Below are positions 28,168 through 38,471 of a stretch of DNA of 64,000 bases, piece by piece; the stretch's first letter is position 1; each line of letters begins with the position of its first letter. The stretch covers positions 1 through 64,000 of the forward strand of contig NZ_PUDR01000011.1 of assembly GCF_003012935.1 (NCBI RefSeq). Direction: 5' to 3'. Below the pieces are notes generated by a model. It worked only from the letters and a program-made list of their open reading frames with translations, ran no database searches and was not told the origin of the DNA. The DNA is from Pannonibacter carbonis (GTDB lineage: Bacteria; Pseudomonadota; Alphaproteobacteria; Rhizobiales; Stappiaceae). The translations under genes were made by a program, and so were the position numbers.

Positions 28168-30006
28168 TCAGGCTTCTGCATGCGAAGGCAGGAATCCACC
28201 GGACTGATGCGTCCAGAGCTGGGCATAGAGCCCGCCTGCCGCCAGCAGATCCTCATGCCGGCCCATCTCGATGATTCGCCCCTTTTCGAGGACGATCAAC
28301 CGGTCCATGGCGGCAATGGTCGACAGGCGGTGGGCGATGGCGATCACCGTCTTGCCCTCCATCAGGTCGAACAGGCTGTCCTGGATCGCCGCCTCGACCT
28401 CGGAATCGAGGGCTGAGGTTGCCTCGTCCAGAACGAGAATGGGGGCGTTCTTGAGCAGCACCCGGGCAATGGCGATGCGCTGGCGCTGTCCGCCGGACAG
28501 CTTGACGCCCCGCTCGCCGACCTGGGCCGACAGCCCCCGCCGGCCATCCTTGTCTTCCAGCTGGCCAACGAAGTCGAGTGCGTGGGCCTTGCGCAGCGCT
28601 TCCAGCACGTCCGCTTCCGACGCATCCGGCGCCCCATAGGAGACGTTCTCGAAGATCGAGCGGTGCAGCAGGGACGTATCCTGTGTCACCACGCCGATGT
28701 TGGCACGCAGGTCATCCTGACGGACTTGCGAAATGTCCTGGCCATCGATCAGGATCTGGCCGCTTTCCACGTCGTAGAAACGCAGCAAAAGATTGACCAA
28801 GGTCGACTTGCCAGCCCCGGAGCGGCCGATCAGGCCGATCTTCTCGCCCGGACGAATGTCCAGGGAAAGCCCCTCGATCACGCCGCCGGTCTTGCCATAG
28901 TGGAAGTTGACATTCCGGAAGGAAATCTCGCCATGTGGCACCGACAGCGGCCGGGCTTGCGCGATATCGGCAACGTCCCGTTCGCGCGAGATGGTGCCAA
29001 TGCCGTCCTGCACCGTGCCGACGTTTTCAAACAGGCCCGAGACTTCCCACAGGATCCATTGCGACATGCCCTGAAGACGCAGGATGAGCGCAATGGCGAT
29101 TGCGATGTCGCCGGTGGTGACCACATCGATCTGCCACAGGTAGATCGCCATTGCCCCCGTCGAGAACAGCAACAGGTTGTTGATCAAGGTCAGCGTCGAG
29201 TTGAGGATCGTCACCAGCCGCATCTGCCCAAAGACAGAGTCGAGAAACACCGTCATCGACTTTCGGGCGTAGGTCTCTTCCCGGTCGGCATGGGAGAACA
29301 GCTTGACGGTGGCGATGTTGGTATAGGCATCGACCACATGACCGGTCATCACCGAACGGGCATCGGCCTGTTCCTGGGAAATATCCTTCAGGCGCGGGAT
29401 GAAGACCCGTAATACCGCCAGATAGGCCGCCAGCCACACCAGCAACGGCAGGGCCAGATAGAGATTTGCATCGCCAACGACGATCACGGCGCTGGTGAAA
29501 TAGACGACGACATAGACGAAGATGTCGACGATCTTGGTCACCACCTCACGCACGGCCAGCGCCGTCTGCATCATCTTGTTGGCGATGCGGCCGGCGAAGT
29601 CATTGTGATAGAAAGTCATGCTCTGGCGCAGCAGATAGCGGTGCACGCGCCAGCGGATCGACATCGGATAGGGGCCGAGCAGGCTCTGGTGCATCAGCAA
29701 TTCGAACAGCACCTCGATCACCGGCAGGAACAACAGGATCACGAGGCCCATCCACAAGAGATGATGCCAGTTGTCGGCCAGGAACGTGTCCCGGTCCGCC
29801 GTCGACAGCCAGTTCACCAGATCACCGAGATAGGTGAAGATCGTCACCTGCAGCACCGCGATGAGCGCCGCGAACAGCGCCACCGCCAGCAGGATCGGCA
29901 TCACCGGCCGGGTATAGTACCAGCAGAAGGCCGCAAAGCCCTTCGGCGGCACGGACAGGTCCGTGTCGACGAAGGGATCGACCATGCGTTCAAATCGCGA
30001 GAACAT
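28168..30006 (-). CDS. ABC exporter, fused membrane and ATPase domains
   Basis: 612 residues: six transmembrane helices (about 25-320) and a nucleotide-binding domain (about 350-600) with Walker A GRSGAGKST, signature LSGGQRQRIA, Walker B ILVLDEATSALDSE and switch His in AIAHRLST. This half-transporter type works as a dimer and exports lipids, drugs or other hydrophobic compounds. Its start overlaps a two-helix membrane protein gene by 17 bases, so the two are coupled. It is about half identical by eye to the exporter at 32724, indicating an old duplication. The substrate is unknown. Confidence 0.94.
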   Translation of the reverse strand: MFSRFERMVDPFVDTDLSVPPKGFAAFCWYYTRPVMPILLAVALFAALIAVLQVTIFTYLGDLVNWLSTADRDTFLADNWHHLLWMGLVILLFLPVIEVLFELLMHQSLLGPYPMSIRWRVHRYLLRQSMTFYHNDFAGRIANKMMQTALAVREVVTKIVDIFVYVVVYFTSAVIVVGDANLYLALPLLVWLAAYLAVLRVFIPRLKDISQEQADARSVMTGHVVDAYTNIATVKLFSHADREETYARKSMTVFLDSVFGQMRLVTILNSTLTLINNLLLFSTGAMAIYLWQIDVVTTGDIAIAIALILRLQGMSQWILWEVSGLFENVGTVQDGIGTISRERDVADIAQARPLSVPHGEISFRNVNFHYGKTGGVIEGLSLDIRPGEKIGLIGRSGAGKSTLVNLLLRFYDVESGQILIDGQDISQVRQDDLRANIGVVTQDTSLLHRSIFENVSYGAPDASEADVLEALRKAHALDFVGQLEDKDGRRGLSAQVGERGVKLSGGQRQRIAIARVLLKNAPILVLDEATSALDSEVEAAIQDSLFDLMEGKTVIAIAHRLSTIAAMDRLIVLEKGRIIEMGRHEDLLAAGGLYAQLWTHQSGGFLPSHAEA

Positions 30007-30427
30007 CAGTCAACTCCGAGCGGGCATCTTGAGCCCGGGTTTTGGCCCGCGCACGGCGGACAGGGGCAAGCGTCTTCGACCGGCGCGCCGACAAGACCAC
30101 AGCCAGCGCAAAGCTGACCAGGGCGCCTGACAGCACCATCGTGCCAAGGAACAGCGACAGCAGGCGGTCGGTGTACTGGGCCATCAGCATGACCTGACCA
30201 TGACGCTGCACGGCCTGCAACGACATCAGGTCATGCAGCAGCACAGGCATGAACAGGACTGCCGCGACGACAGCGACAACGGCGGCAAAGCCCGCAACGG
30301 CCAGAACGGCAAGGCGCAACCGGCGGGCCGGCGACACGGCTGCCGGGCGGCGGGCGCCGGCAAAAGGGAAGTCTACATCCGGACCGTTCGGCAGCGCGAA
30401 CGGGTCCATCGGGTAACGAACGGTCAT
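29990..30427 (-). CDS. Hypothetical two-helix membrane protein coupled to the ABC exporter
   Basis: 145 residues, not recognised. It has a basic/Pro-rich N terminus, a transmembrane helix at about 38-63 (LAVLAVAGFAAVVAVVAAVL), a short loop with QRHGQVMLMAQYTDR and a second helix at about 90-112, then a basic tail (ARRSKTLAPVRRARAKTRAQ). CTGGAG before ATG 30427 supports the start. It overlaps the exporter start by 17 bases. It may be an accessory subunit or regulator of the exporter; this is inferred from position only. Confidence 0.75.
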   Translation of the reverse strand: MTVRYPMDPFALPNGPDVDFPFAGARRPAAVSPARRLRLAVLAVAGFAAVVAVVAAVLFMPVLLHDLMSLQAVQRHGQVMLMAQYTDRLLSLFLGTMVLSGALVSFALAVVLSARRSKTLAPVRRARAKTRAQDARSELTDVLAI

Positions 30428-30559
30428 GGGTCTGCTCCAGGCAGGAAAGATGTCAGAATGCCACCGGAAAACAGGAACCGGAAAAAGGCGGCTGCAGCCC
30501 GTCGTCTTGGCGACGCGGCTTGGACCGGTGACAGATCAGCTGGAGTTTTGAGCTTTGGG

Positions 30560-30643
30560 TCAGGCCTGCGGGGAGCAGGCAGACTTGGCGATCGAGCCCA
30601 GATGCAGGGCGACGGTCATGCAGACGCGCGACGCAATGGTCAT
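30560..30643 (-). CDS. Candidate 27-residue leader peptide before the exporter operon
   Basis: A 28-codon ORF, too short for normal gene calling, with a near-perfect ribosome-binding site (AGGAGG, seven bases before ATG 30643). The peptide begins MTIASRVCMTVALHLG and ends SIAKSACSPQA, with two Cys. It ends 132 bases before the membrane protein and ABC exporter genes. Between them lies a hairpin-prone stretch ending in a run of T on the minus strand (30482-30486). This looks like a translated leader that may control the operon. It could also be an independent small protein. No other gene is evident in 30428-30814. Confidence 0.5.
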   Translation of the reverse strand: MTIASRVCMTVALHLGSIAKSACSPQA

Positions 30644-30814
30644 GTACACCCTCCTGAGGTTCGATTTGGGGTCAAAGTGCCAAGGTGCATCCGCCACCGG
30701 ATGCGAGGAAAGACATAGCCGAATCGGCTCTATAGGAAAAGCTATACAATGCGGCCACAGGCGCGTTTTGACGCAGCTGTGGCCATTCAGCAACAAACTG
30801 GGGTTGCAGAGCCG

Positions 30815-32158
30815 TCAGGCTGCGCGGATGCTCGTGAGGAACTGGCGGACCTGCGCCTGCAACTCACCTGACAGGCTTCCAAGCTGGCCGGACGCGGATT
30901 GCATCTCGTCGGTGGCGCGGGAACTGGCCTGCATGGCGCCGGCAAGCTGGTCAACGTTGCTGTCGACGCGGGCGGTGCTGGAGGTCGCGACCGAGACTGA
31001 ACGGCCGATCGCATCGGTTGCCTCGGCCTGCTGCTGGATCGAGGCACGGATGGTGTTCGAAATGTCGCTGATCCGGTCGATGGTTCCGGCGATGGAGCGG
31101 ATCGCGCCGACGGCCTGATCGGCCACGCTCTGGACCGATGCCACCTGCGCGGTGATTTCCTCGGTAGCCTGGGTGGTCTGCCCGGCCAGCGCCTTGACCT
31201 CGTTGGCGACGACGGCGAAACCGCGCCCCGCCTCCCCGGCCCGCGCGGCCTCAATGGTGGCGTTGAGCGCAAGGAGATTGGTCTGGTTGGCGATCTGGCT
31301 GATCAGTTCAACGACCTCGCCAATCGCGCGGCCGGTTTCAGCCAAGCGCCCGACAATGGCATCGGTCTGGCGCGCCTCCTCGACGGCGCTGCCGGCAATC
31401 AGCGAGGCCTGCTGCACGTCTTCGGTGATACCGGCGATGGACTGGGCAAGCAGATCCGCTGCATCGGACATGCTGCTGACCGATTGCCCGGACTCAGCTG
31501 TCGCCGTGCTGACTTCGGATACCGCACGCGAGGACCGGCTCACGGCATCGCGCAACTCGCCGGCATTGGTACCGACTGCCTTTGCGGTCTCGTCAAGGGA
31601 TTGCACGGCGGTCAGGACGGACCGCTCGAAATCATCGGCGATGTCGCGCATCAGCGCCTTGCGCTCTTCCTCGATATGCTGCTGCTGCATCGCCTGGCGG
31701 GAGGATTCCTCGCGGGCGCGCGCGGCCAGCTTGCCACGAAACTCAAGCACCGAACGGGCAATATCCCCGATCTCGTCGGACCGGTCGGCACCGTCGATGT
31801 CGACATCCAGATCGCCATGGGAAAGACGGGTCAGACCGCCCTGAAGCCGCTTCAGCGGCCGGGCAACGCCCAGGGCCAGCATGATGGCAAGGCCGAGAAA
31901 CGCGATGCCCACCGGCGTGCAGACCAGAACGATCTGCAGCATCTGGTCAAGGATCAGACTGTCAACGCGGGCTGCACCGTCTGGCCCGAGGAAGCCTTGT
32001 GCCTCGGTCGGATTGGCAAGGGAGCGGGTCAAGGCCATGCGGAAGACGTAGAAGGCGTATCCTGTTCCCGCGACCATGATCGCAGCCGCAGAGACGACAA
32101 GGATCAGGAAGCGACCGATGATTGGCAGACGCAGGCCAGCATTCAGGGAATGAGACAT
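30815..32158 (-). CDS. Methyl-accepting chemotaxis protein with minimal periplasmic part
   Basis: 447 residues: transmembrane helix 1 at about 13-36, a periplasmic loop of only about 35 residues, helix 2 at about 73-97 ([21 protein letters not shown]), HAMP (about 98-150) and a signalling hairpin with the tip [20 protein letters not shown]. The very small external part suggests that it senses a membrane property, an internal signal or a partner protein rather than a bound small ligand. ATG 32158 is used; an upstream TTG would add 19 unlikely residues. No CheR-tethering pentapeptide is visible. Confidence 0.94.
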   Translation of the reverse strand: MSHSLNAGLRLPIIGRFLILVVSAAAIMVAGTGYAFYVFRMALTRSLANPTEAQGFLGPDGAARVDSLILDQMLQIVLVCTPVGIAFLGLAIMLALGVARPLKRLQGGLTRLSHGDLDVDIDGADRSDEIGDIARSVLEFRGKLAARAREESSRQAMQQQHIEEERKALMRDIADDFERSVLTAVQSLDETAKAVGTNAGELRDAVSRSSRAVSEVSTATAESGQSVSSMSDAADLLAQSIAGITEDVQQASLIAGSAVEEARQTDAIVGRLAETGRAIGEVVELISQIANQTNLLALNATIEAARAGEAGRGFAVVANEVKALAGQTTQATEEITAQVASVQSVADQAVGAIRSIAGTIDRISDISNTIRASIQQQAEATDAIGRSVSVATSSTARVDSNVDQLAGAMQASSRATDEMQSASGQLGSLSGELQAQVRQFLTSIRAA

Positions 32159-32263
32159 AGTTTGAACCCGCAGTACGAAAGAAACTGACCTGACCGGCCT
32201 TTCACTCGGGTTCAATACTGGAGAGTTTGAGTAAATTTTCTATGGACGTACGCGCAATGATTG

Positions 32264-32665
32264 CTAGATCAGTTTCTGCGTGAGGTAATATCCGCCAGCA
32301 GCGGCAACGCCGGTCAGCACCGTGCCCCATACGACATCAACAACGACAACGATAAAGGGCCAGTCCCGCATCGTTGCGAAATTGGTCATGTCATAGGTCA
32401 GATAGGCGAAGAAACCGAACAGTCCGCCGTAGACCAGCGCATGCCAGAAGGACTCGTTGCGCAGCGCCGGAAGCACCGCAAAAATAACAATCCCAACGAC
32501 ATAGACAATATAGAAAATCGCTGCCGCACCGAGGTTTGGCTTGTCCATCAGCAGATGGCCAATACGGTCGAAATAGAACCTGGTCGCGATCTGCGACAGC
32601 CAGATCGCATCAATGGCGAGAAAAATTGCAGCGGTCGTGCCATAGGCGACGAGAATCTGGGCCAT
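32264..32665 (-). CDS. DUF2177 family membrane protein
   Basis: 133 residues with four predicted transmembrane helices. The patterns AIDAIWLSQIATRFY, FYIVYVVGIVIFAVLPAL and YGGLFGFFAYLTYDMTNFATMRDW are typical of DUF2177, whose function is not known. AAGGAA precedes ATG 32665; a longer frame reaching into the next gene is rejected. It is 58 bases downstream of an ABC exporter on the same strand and may share its transcript. Confidence 0.9.
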   Translation of the reverse strand: MAQILVAYGTTAAIFLAIDAIWLSQIATRFYFDRIGHLLMDKPNLGAAAIFYIVYVVGIVIFAVLPALRNESFWHALVYGGLFGFFAYLTYDMTNFATMRDWPFIVVVVDVVWGTVLTGVAAAGGYYLTQKLI

Positions 32666-32723
32666 GCGTCCGGTTCCTTTTCCAAGGCTTACGGCGCATG
32701 GCCTGGTATAGATCACCGCAGCC

Positions 32724-34562
<1,839 letters not shown>

Positions 34563-34857
34563 GGCCTTGGGTCCGGTGCTAGGTGCGTATCTCTCCCGAG
34601 GGTCTATGTAGCATCCCACTTCGTGCTGGCCAGCGATTAAGTGTCTCAAGGCTGGTCAGTTCCGGGTGCGACCGGCTGGAACAGCGCACTCCGGTGCATC
34701 ATTCCACGCAGGGTGCCATGCGTGACCGTGGCTCTCCGGTCCCCGCTCGGCGCTTCGCTTTCGCTCAGCTGGGCCGGGATGACGGCCGAGAGGTGGCAGT
34801 TTGCCGGTGAGTTCGTATAGTGCCCTGATTTTCCTGACAAAGGCCCTGTCGCTGTCC

Positions 34858-35331
34858 ATGCCCGATCTCGTTCTCTATCAACCGGATATTCCCCAGAACA
34901 CAGGCACAATGCTGCGCATGGCGGCTTGCCTGAATGTGAAAGTGCATCTGATCGAGCCGGCGGGGTTTCCGCTGTCGGATCATGCGCTGAAGCGGGCGGG
35001 TATGGACTATCTGGAGCGCGCGGCGCTGATCCGGCATGTGACCTTTGAAGCTTTTGAAGACTGGCGGCGCGCACAAGGGCGGCGGCTGGTGCTGATGACC
35101 ACGCGGGGGAGTGTGGCCTACACCGGACATACCTTCGCGGCCGGGGATCTGGTGATGATGGGGCGGGAGTCGGCCGGGGTCCCCGACGCAGTGCATGCGG
35201 TGGCCGATGCGCGGATCGTCATTCCGATGGCGGAGGGCATGCGGTCGCTTAATGTTGCCGTGTCCGCCGGCATGGTTCTGGGCGAAGCGTTGCGGCAGAC
35301 CGGGAACTTTCCGCCGCTCGCGCGCGTTTGA
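34858..35331 (+). CDS. trmL: tRNA (cytidine/uridine-34 2'-O)-methyltransferase
   Basis: 157 residues of the SPOUT class with the C-terminal trefoil knot. Signatures are [20 protein letters not shown] (about 6-25), MGRESAGVP (about 100-108) and [24 protein letters not shown] (about 121-144). It methylates the ribose of wobble base 34 in tRNA-Leu isoacceptors. ATG 34858 is chosen as the family start; no clear ribosome-binding site is visible. hemF follows after 106 bases on the same strand. The 295 bases before it hold a GC-rich palindromic segment (about 34735-34790) and no gene. Confidence 0.94.
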   Translation: MPDLVLYQPDIPQNTGTMLRMAACLNVKVHLIEPAGFPLSDHALKRAGMDYLERAALIRHVTFEAFEDWRRAQGRRLVLMTTRGSVAYTGHTFAAGDLVMMGRESAGVPDAVHAVADARIVIPMAEGMRSLNVAVSAGMVLGEALRQTGNFPPLARV

Positions 35332-35437
35332 AGGCGAGGCGCGGCATTGCTGCGCTTTGCAAGAGAGGCCTCAGGCCGCTAGAACGGCGGCAGGAGAACG
35401 CCGGGCCGGGCCCGGTCACCAAAGGATGCGACAGCCC

Positions 35438-36373
35438 ATGAGCGATAAGACCCCGCAGACCGGACAAGAGCGTGGCGGCCCTGTGCCGGCGGATATCGAG
35501 GCCAAGAAACTCGCCGCGCCCGCCTGGTTTGCCGAATTGCGCGACCGGATCTGCGCGTCGTTCGAAGCGCTGGAGAACAAGATCGGCGCGCTTAACGGCC
35601 CGCTGGCGGACCGGCCGGCCGGCCGGTTCGAGCGCACGCCCTGGGAGCGCACGGATGCGAGCGGCGCCAAGGGCGGCGGCGGTGTCATGTCGATGATGCA
35701 TGGCCGCGTGTTCGAGAAGGTGGGCGTGCATGTCTCCACCGTCTACGGCGAGTTCTCGCCCGAGTTTCGGGGCCAGATCCCCGGGGCGTCGGAAGACCCG
35801 CGCTTCTGGGCCTCCGGCATCAGCCTGATCGCGCATCCGCAGAACCCGCATGTGCCGGCCGTGCACATGAACACGCGCATGGTCGTGACGACGCGGCAGT
35901 GGTTTGGCGGCGGCGCCGACCTGACCCCGGTGCTGGACGCGCGCCGCACCCAGACCGACCCGGACAGCATGGCCTTTCACAAGGCGATGGAAAACGCCTG
36001 CGCGCCACACAAGAATGCGGACTATCCCGCCTTCAAGGCCTGGTGCGACGACTATTTCTTCCTGAAGCACCGCAACGAGCCGCGCGGCATCGGCGGCATT
36101 TTCTACGACTACGTCAATTCCGGCGACTGGGACGCGGACTTCGCCCTGACGCGCGATGTCGGGCTGGCGTTTCTCGACATCTACCCCAAGCTGGTCGAGG
36201 CGAATTTCGAGAAGCCGTGGAGCGAGGCCGAGCGCGAGGAACAGCTGATCCGGCGCGGACGCTATGTGGAGTACAACCTGCTCTACGACCGGGGCACGAT
36301 CTTCGGCCTGAAGACCGGCGGCAATGTCGCCTCGATCCTGTCGTCCATGCCGCCTGTGGTGAAGTGGCCCTGA
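35438..36373 (+). CDS. hemF: Oxygen-dependent coproporphyrinogen III oxidase
   Basis: 311 residues. It decarboxylates two propionates of coproporphyrinogen III to vinyl groups with O2 during haem synthesis. Motifs in order are [20 protein letters not shown], the active-site region [44 protein letters not shown] and [23 protein letters not shown]. The N-terminal 20 residues are variable. AAAGGA at 35421 is somewhat far from ATG 35438. It ends six bases from the convergent membrane-protein gene, with no visible terminator between them. Confidence 0.97.
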   Translation: MSDKTPQTGQERGGPVPADIEAKKLAAPAWFAELRDRICASFEALENKIGALNGPLADRPAGRFERTPWERTDASGAKGGGGVMSMMHGRVFEKVGVHVSTVYGEFSPEFRGQIPGASEDPRFWASGISLIAHPQNPHVPAVHMNTRMVVTTRQWFGGGADLTPVLDARRTQTDPDSMAFHKAMENACAPHKNADYPAFKAWCDDYFFLKHRNEPRGIGGIFYDYVNSGDWDADFALTRDVGLAFLDIYPKLVEANFEKPWSEAEREEQLIRRGRYVEYNLLYDRGTIFGLKTGGNVASILSSMPPVVKWP

Positions 36374-36379
36374 GAGGGG

Positions 36380-38458
36380 CTAACGCCCCTCGCGGAACCA
36401 GGTAACGGACAGGGCGCCAAGCAGAAGGGCAAGGCCAAGGAGACCGGAGAGAAGCGGGATCCGGTCAATGCCCTTCAGCACGCTGGCGTCCGTCGTCTTG
36501 AGCCCGATCCAGCCGGACCCGGCATAGTCATCGGCCCGCTTCAACGGCACGATGCGCGGGATCGACTGGCCGCCGCCGATGTCGGCAATGCGCAGCGCTG
36601 CGCCTCCGGTCTGGGCGGACAGGGGCCCAAGCTTTTCCGTCGTGGAGAGCACGTCGGAGAACTCGCGCGGGTTCTGCGGCCCGACATGGATGAGGGCCGT
36701 GCGCTGGCCATCCGTGGCCGAGTAGAGCCCGAGTTCGGTTGCCGCCTGGCTGGCGCGCCACAGGCCGGGTTCCGCTTCGCTCAAGGTCAGCACCCGAGTG
36801 CCGCCCGTGGGCAGGGTGAGCGTGACATCGGCCGCCGTGTCGCCCAGGGTCTGGCGCTCAAGGATGAGCTCGGACCCGCGCAGGCTGATCCTGAGCGCTT
36901 CCTCCTCCAGATCCGGTTCCTGCATCAGCCAGTGGCCGAGACGGCGCAGCAGGGGCACATGCGGGCCGCCGCCCTCATAGCCGCGCGCCCAGAGCCAGAC
37001 ATGATCGGACAGCAGCACAGCGACGCGGCCGGCTTCCTCGCGGTTGAGCACAAGAAGCGGCGTGTCTGAGGGGCCGGACATCAGCGACTGACCCGCATCG
37101 ACCTCGGCTTCCACCGCGCGGAACCAGCGGCTCCACTGGGGCGGTTCAGACCGGGCGCCCGGCAGACCGCGCGTGACCGGATGCCGGTTGCCGATGTCGG
37201 AGACGCGGGCATGGTAGGGCATTTCAATGACGTTGCCGGTCGGGCGCGCCGGCAGGACCGGCGCCATGGGTGTCTGGTAGATCGTCGAGCCTTGCGCATA
37301 ATCCGGCCCGCCGGCGATGAGCAGCGCCCCGCCGGCCCGCACATAGCGGGCGATATTGTCGAAATACAGCATCGGCAAGACGCCGCGGTTCACATAGCGG
37401 TCGAAGATGATGAGGTCGAACTGGTCGATCTTTTCCGAGAACAGCTCGCGCGTCGGGAAGGCGATCAGGGACAACTGGTTGACCGGGGTGCCGTCCTGCT
37501 TTTCCGGCGGGCGCAGGATGGTGAAATGCACCAGATCGACCGAGGCATCCGACTTCAGCAGATTGCGCCAGGTGCGCTCGCCCGCATGGGGGGAGCCGGA
37601 GACCAGAAGAACCCGCAGGTTCTCGCGGATGCCATCAATGGTGACGACAACACGATTGTTGAGCGCAGTCAGTTCACCGGGAAGGGTTGCCGCCTCGAAC
37701 TCGAAGATGTTCTGGCCGCCGTGGCCGATCTCGACCGGCACTTCCAGGCGGGATCCCGGACGAAGGCGGAACTCATTGACGAGTTCACCGTCACGCCGGA
37801 CACGGATGGTCGCCGGACTGCCATCCGCACCGGGCAGGTTGCCGCCATCCTCCAGGTTCAGGGTGACCAGTTGCTCCGAGCCGACCAGTCCGAAACGCGG
37901 CGCACGCACCAGCGACAGACGCCGGTCGCTTTCGTCCGGCCTCCCGGTCACGAGAGCATGCAGCGGCGCGTTGAAGCCCAGAGCCGAACTGGAGGCTGGA
38001 ATGTCGTGGACCTGACCGTCTGTCAGGAGGATCGCGCCGCCGACCCGTTCCGGCGGCACATCGGCAAGGCCATCGGCCAGCGCGCCGAACAGGGCGGTGC
38101 CGTCATCGCTCAGCGAGGGGCTGGCCTCGATGCGGCGCAGCTCAAACCCCGGCAAAGCGGCAATGCGGGTCTCCAGTTCGGACAGGGCGGCAGACGTCGC
38201 CGCATCGCGGCCGTCCAGCATCTGGCTCTGGCTCCGGTCGACAACGACCGCAACAACGCTGGAGAGCGGCTCCCGGTCCTCGCGCTCAAGAGCCGGATTG
38301 GCGAGCGCCAAGAGGAGGAGAGCCAAGGCAAATGTGCGCAGGAGGCCGCCGCGCAGGCGCAGAAACAGCGCGACCGCGAGGAACAGCGCAATGAGAGCCG
38401 CGCCCGCCAGCAGGCCCCAGACGGGGACGAAGGGATCAAAGGAGACAGACCAGATCAT
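36380..38458 (-). CDS. VWA/glutamine-amidotransferase-like membrane protein of the MoxR cluster
   Basis: 692 residues: N-terminal transmembrane helices (about 10-60), a von Willebrand-like region with an intact DxSxS metal site (VVDRSQS, about 78-84), a long beta-rich periplasmic part, a class I amidotransferase-like region (GGALLIAGGPDYA) and a C-terminal helix (LLSGLLGLALLLGALSVTWF). ATG 38458 follows GGGAG. It is the last of four minus-strand genes (moxR, DUF58, BatA/DUF4159 and this one) with small gaps or overlaps. Such clusters are thought to act as MoxR chaperone systems at the envelope; the client is unknown. Confidence 0.88.
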   Translation of the reverse strand: MIWSVSFDPFVPVWGLLAGAALIALFLAVALFLRLRGGLLRTFALALLLLALANPALEREDREPLSSVVAVVVDRSQSQMLDGRDAATSAALSELETRIAALPGFELRRIEASPSLSDDGTALFGALADGLADVPPERVGGAILLTDGQVHDIPASSSALGFNAPLHALVTGRPDESDRRLSLVRAPRFGLVGSEQLVTLNLEDGGNLPGADGSPATIRVRRDGELVNEFRLRPGSRLEVPVEIGHGGQNIFEFEAATLPGELTALNNRVVVTIDGIRENLRVLLVSGSPHAGERTWRNLLKSDASVDLVHFTILRPPEKQDGTPVNQLSLIAFPTRELFSEKIDQFDLIIFDRYVNRGVLPMLYFDNIARYVRAGGALLIAGGPDYAQGSTIYQTPMAPVLPARPTGNVIEMPYHARVSDIGNRHPVTRGLPGARSEPPQWSRWFRAVEAEVDAGQSLMSGPSDTPLLVLNREEAGRVAVLLSDHVWLWARGYEGGGPHVPLLRRLGHWLMQEPDLEEEALRISLRGSELILERQTLGDTAADVTLTLPTGGTRVLTLSEAEPGLWRASQAATELGLYSATDGQRTALIHVGPQNPREFSDVLSTTEKLGPLSAQTGGAALRIADIGGGQSIPRIVPLKRADDYAGSGWIGLKTTDASVLKGIDRIPLLSGLLGLALLLGALSVTWFREGR

Positions 38459-38471
38459 TGCCGTGTCTCCC

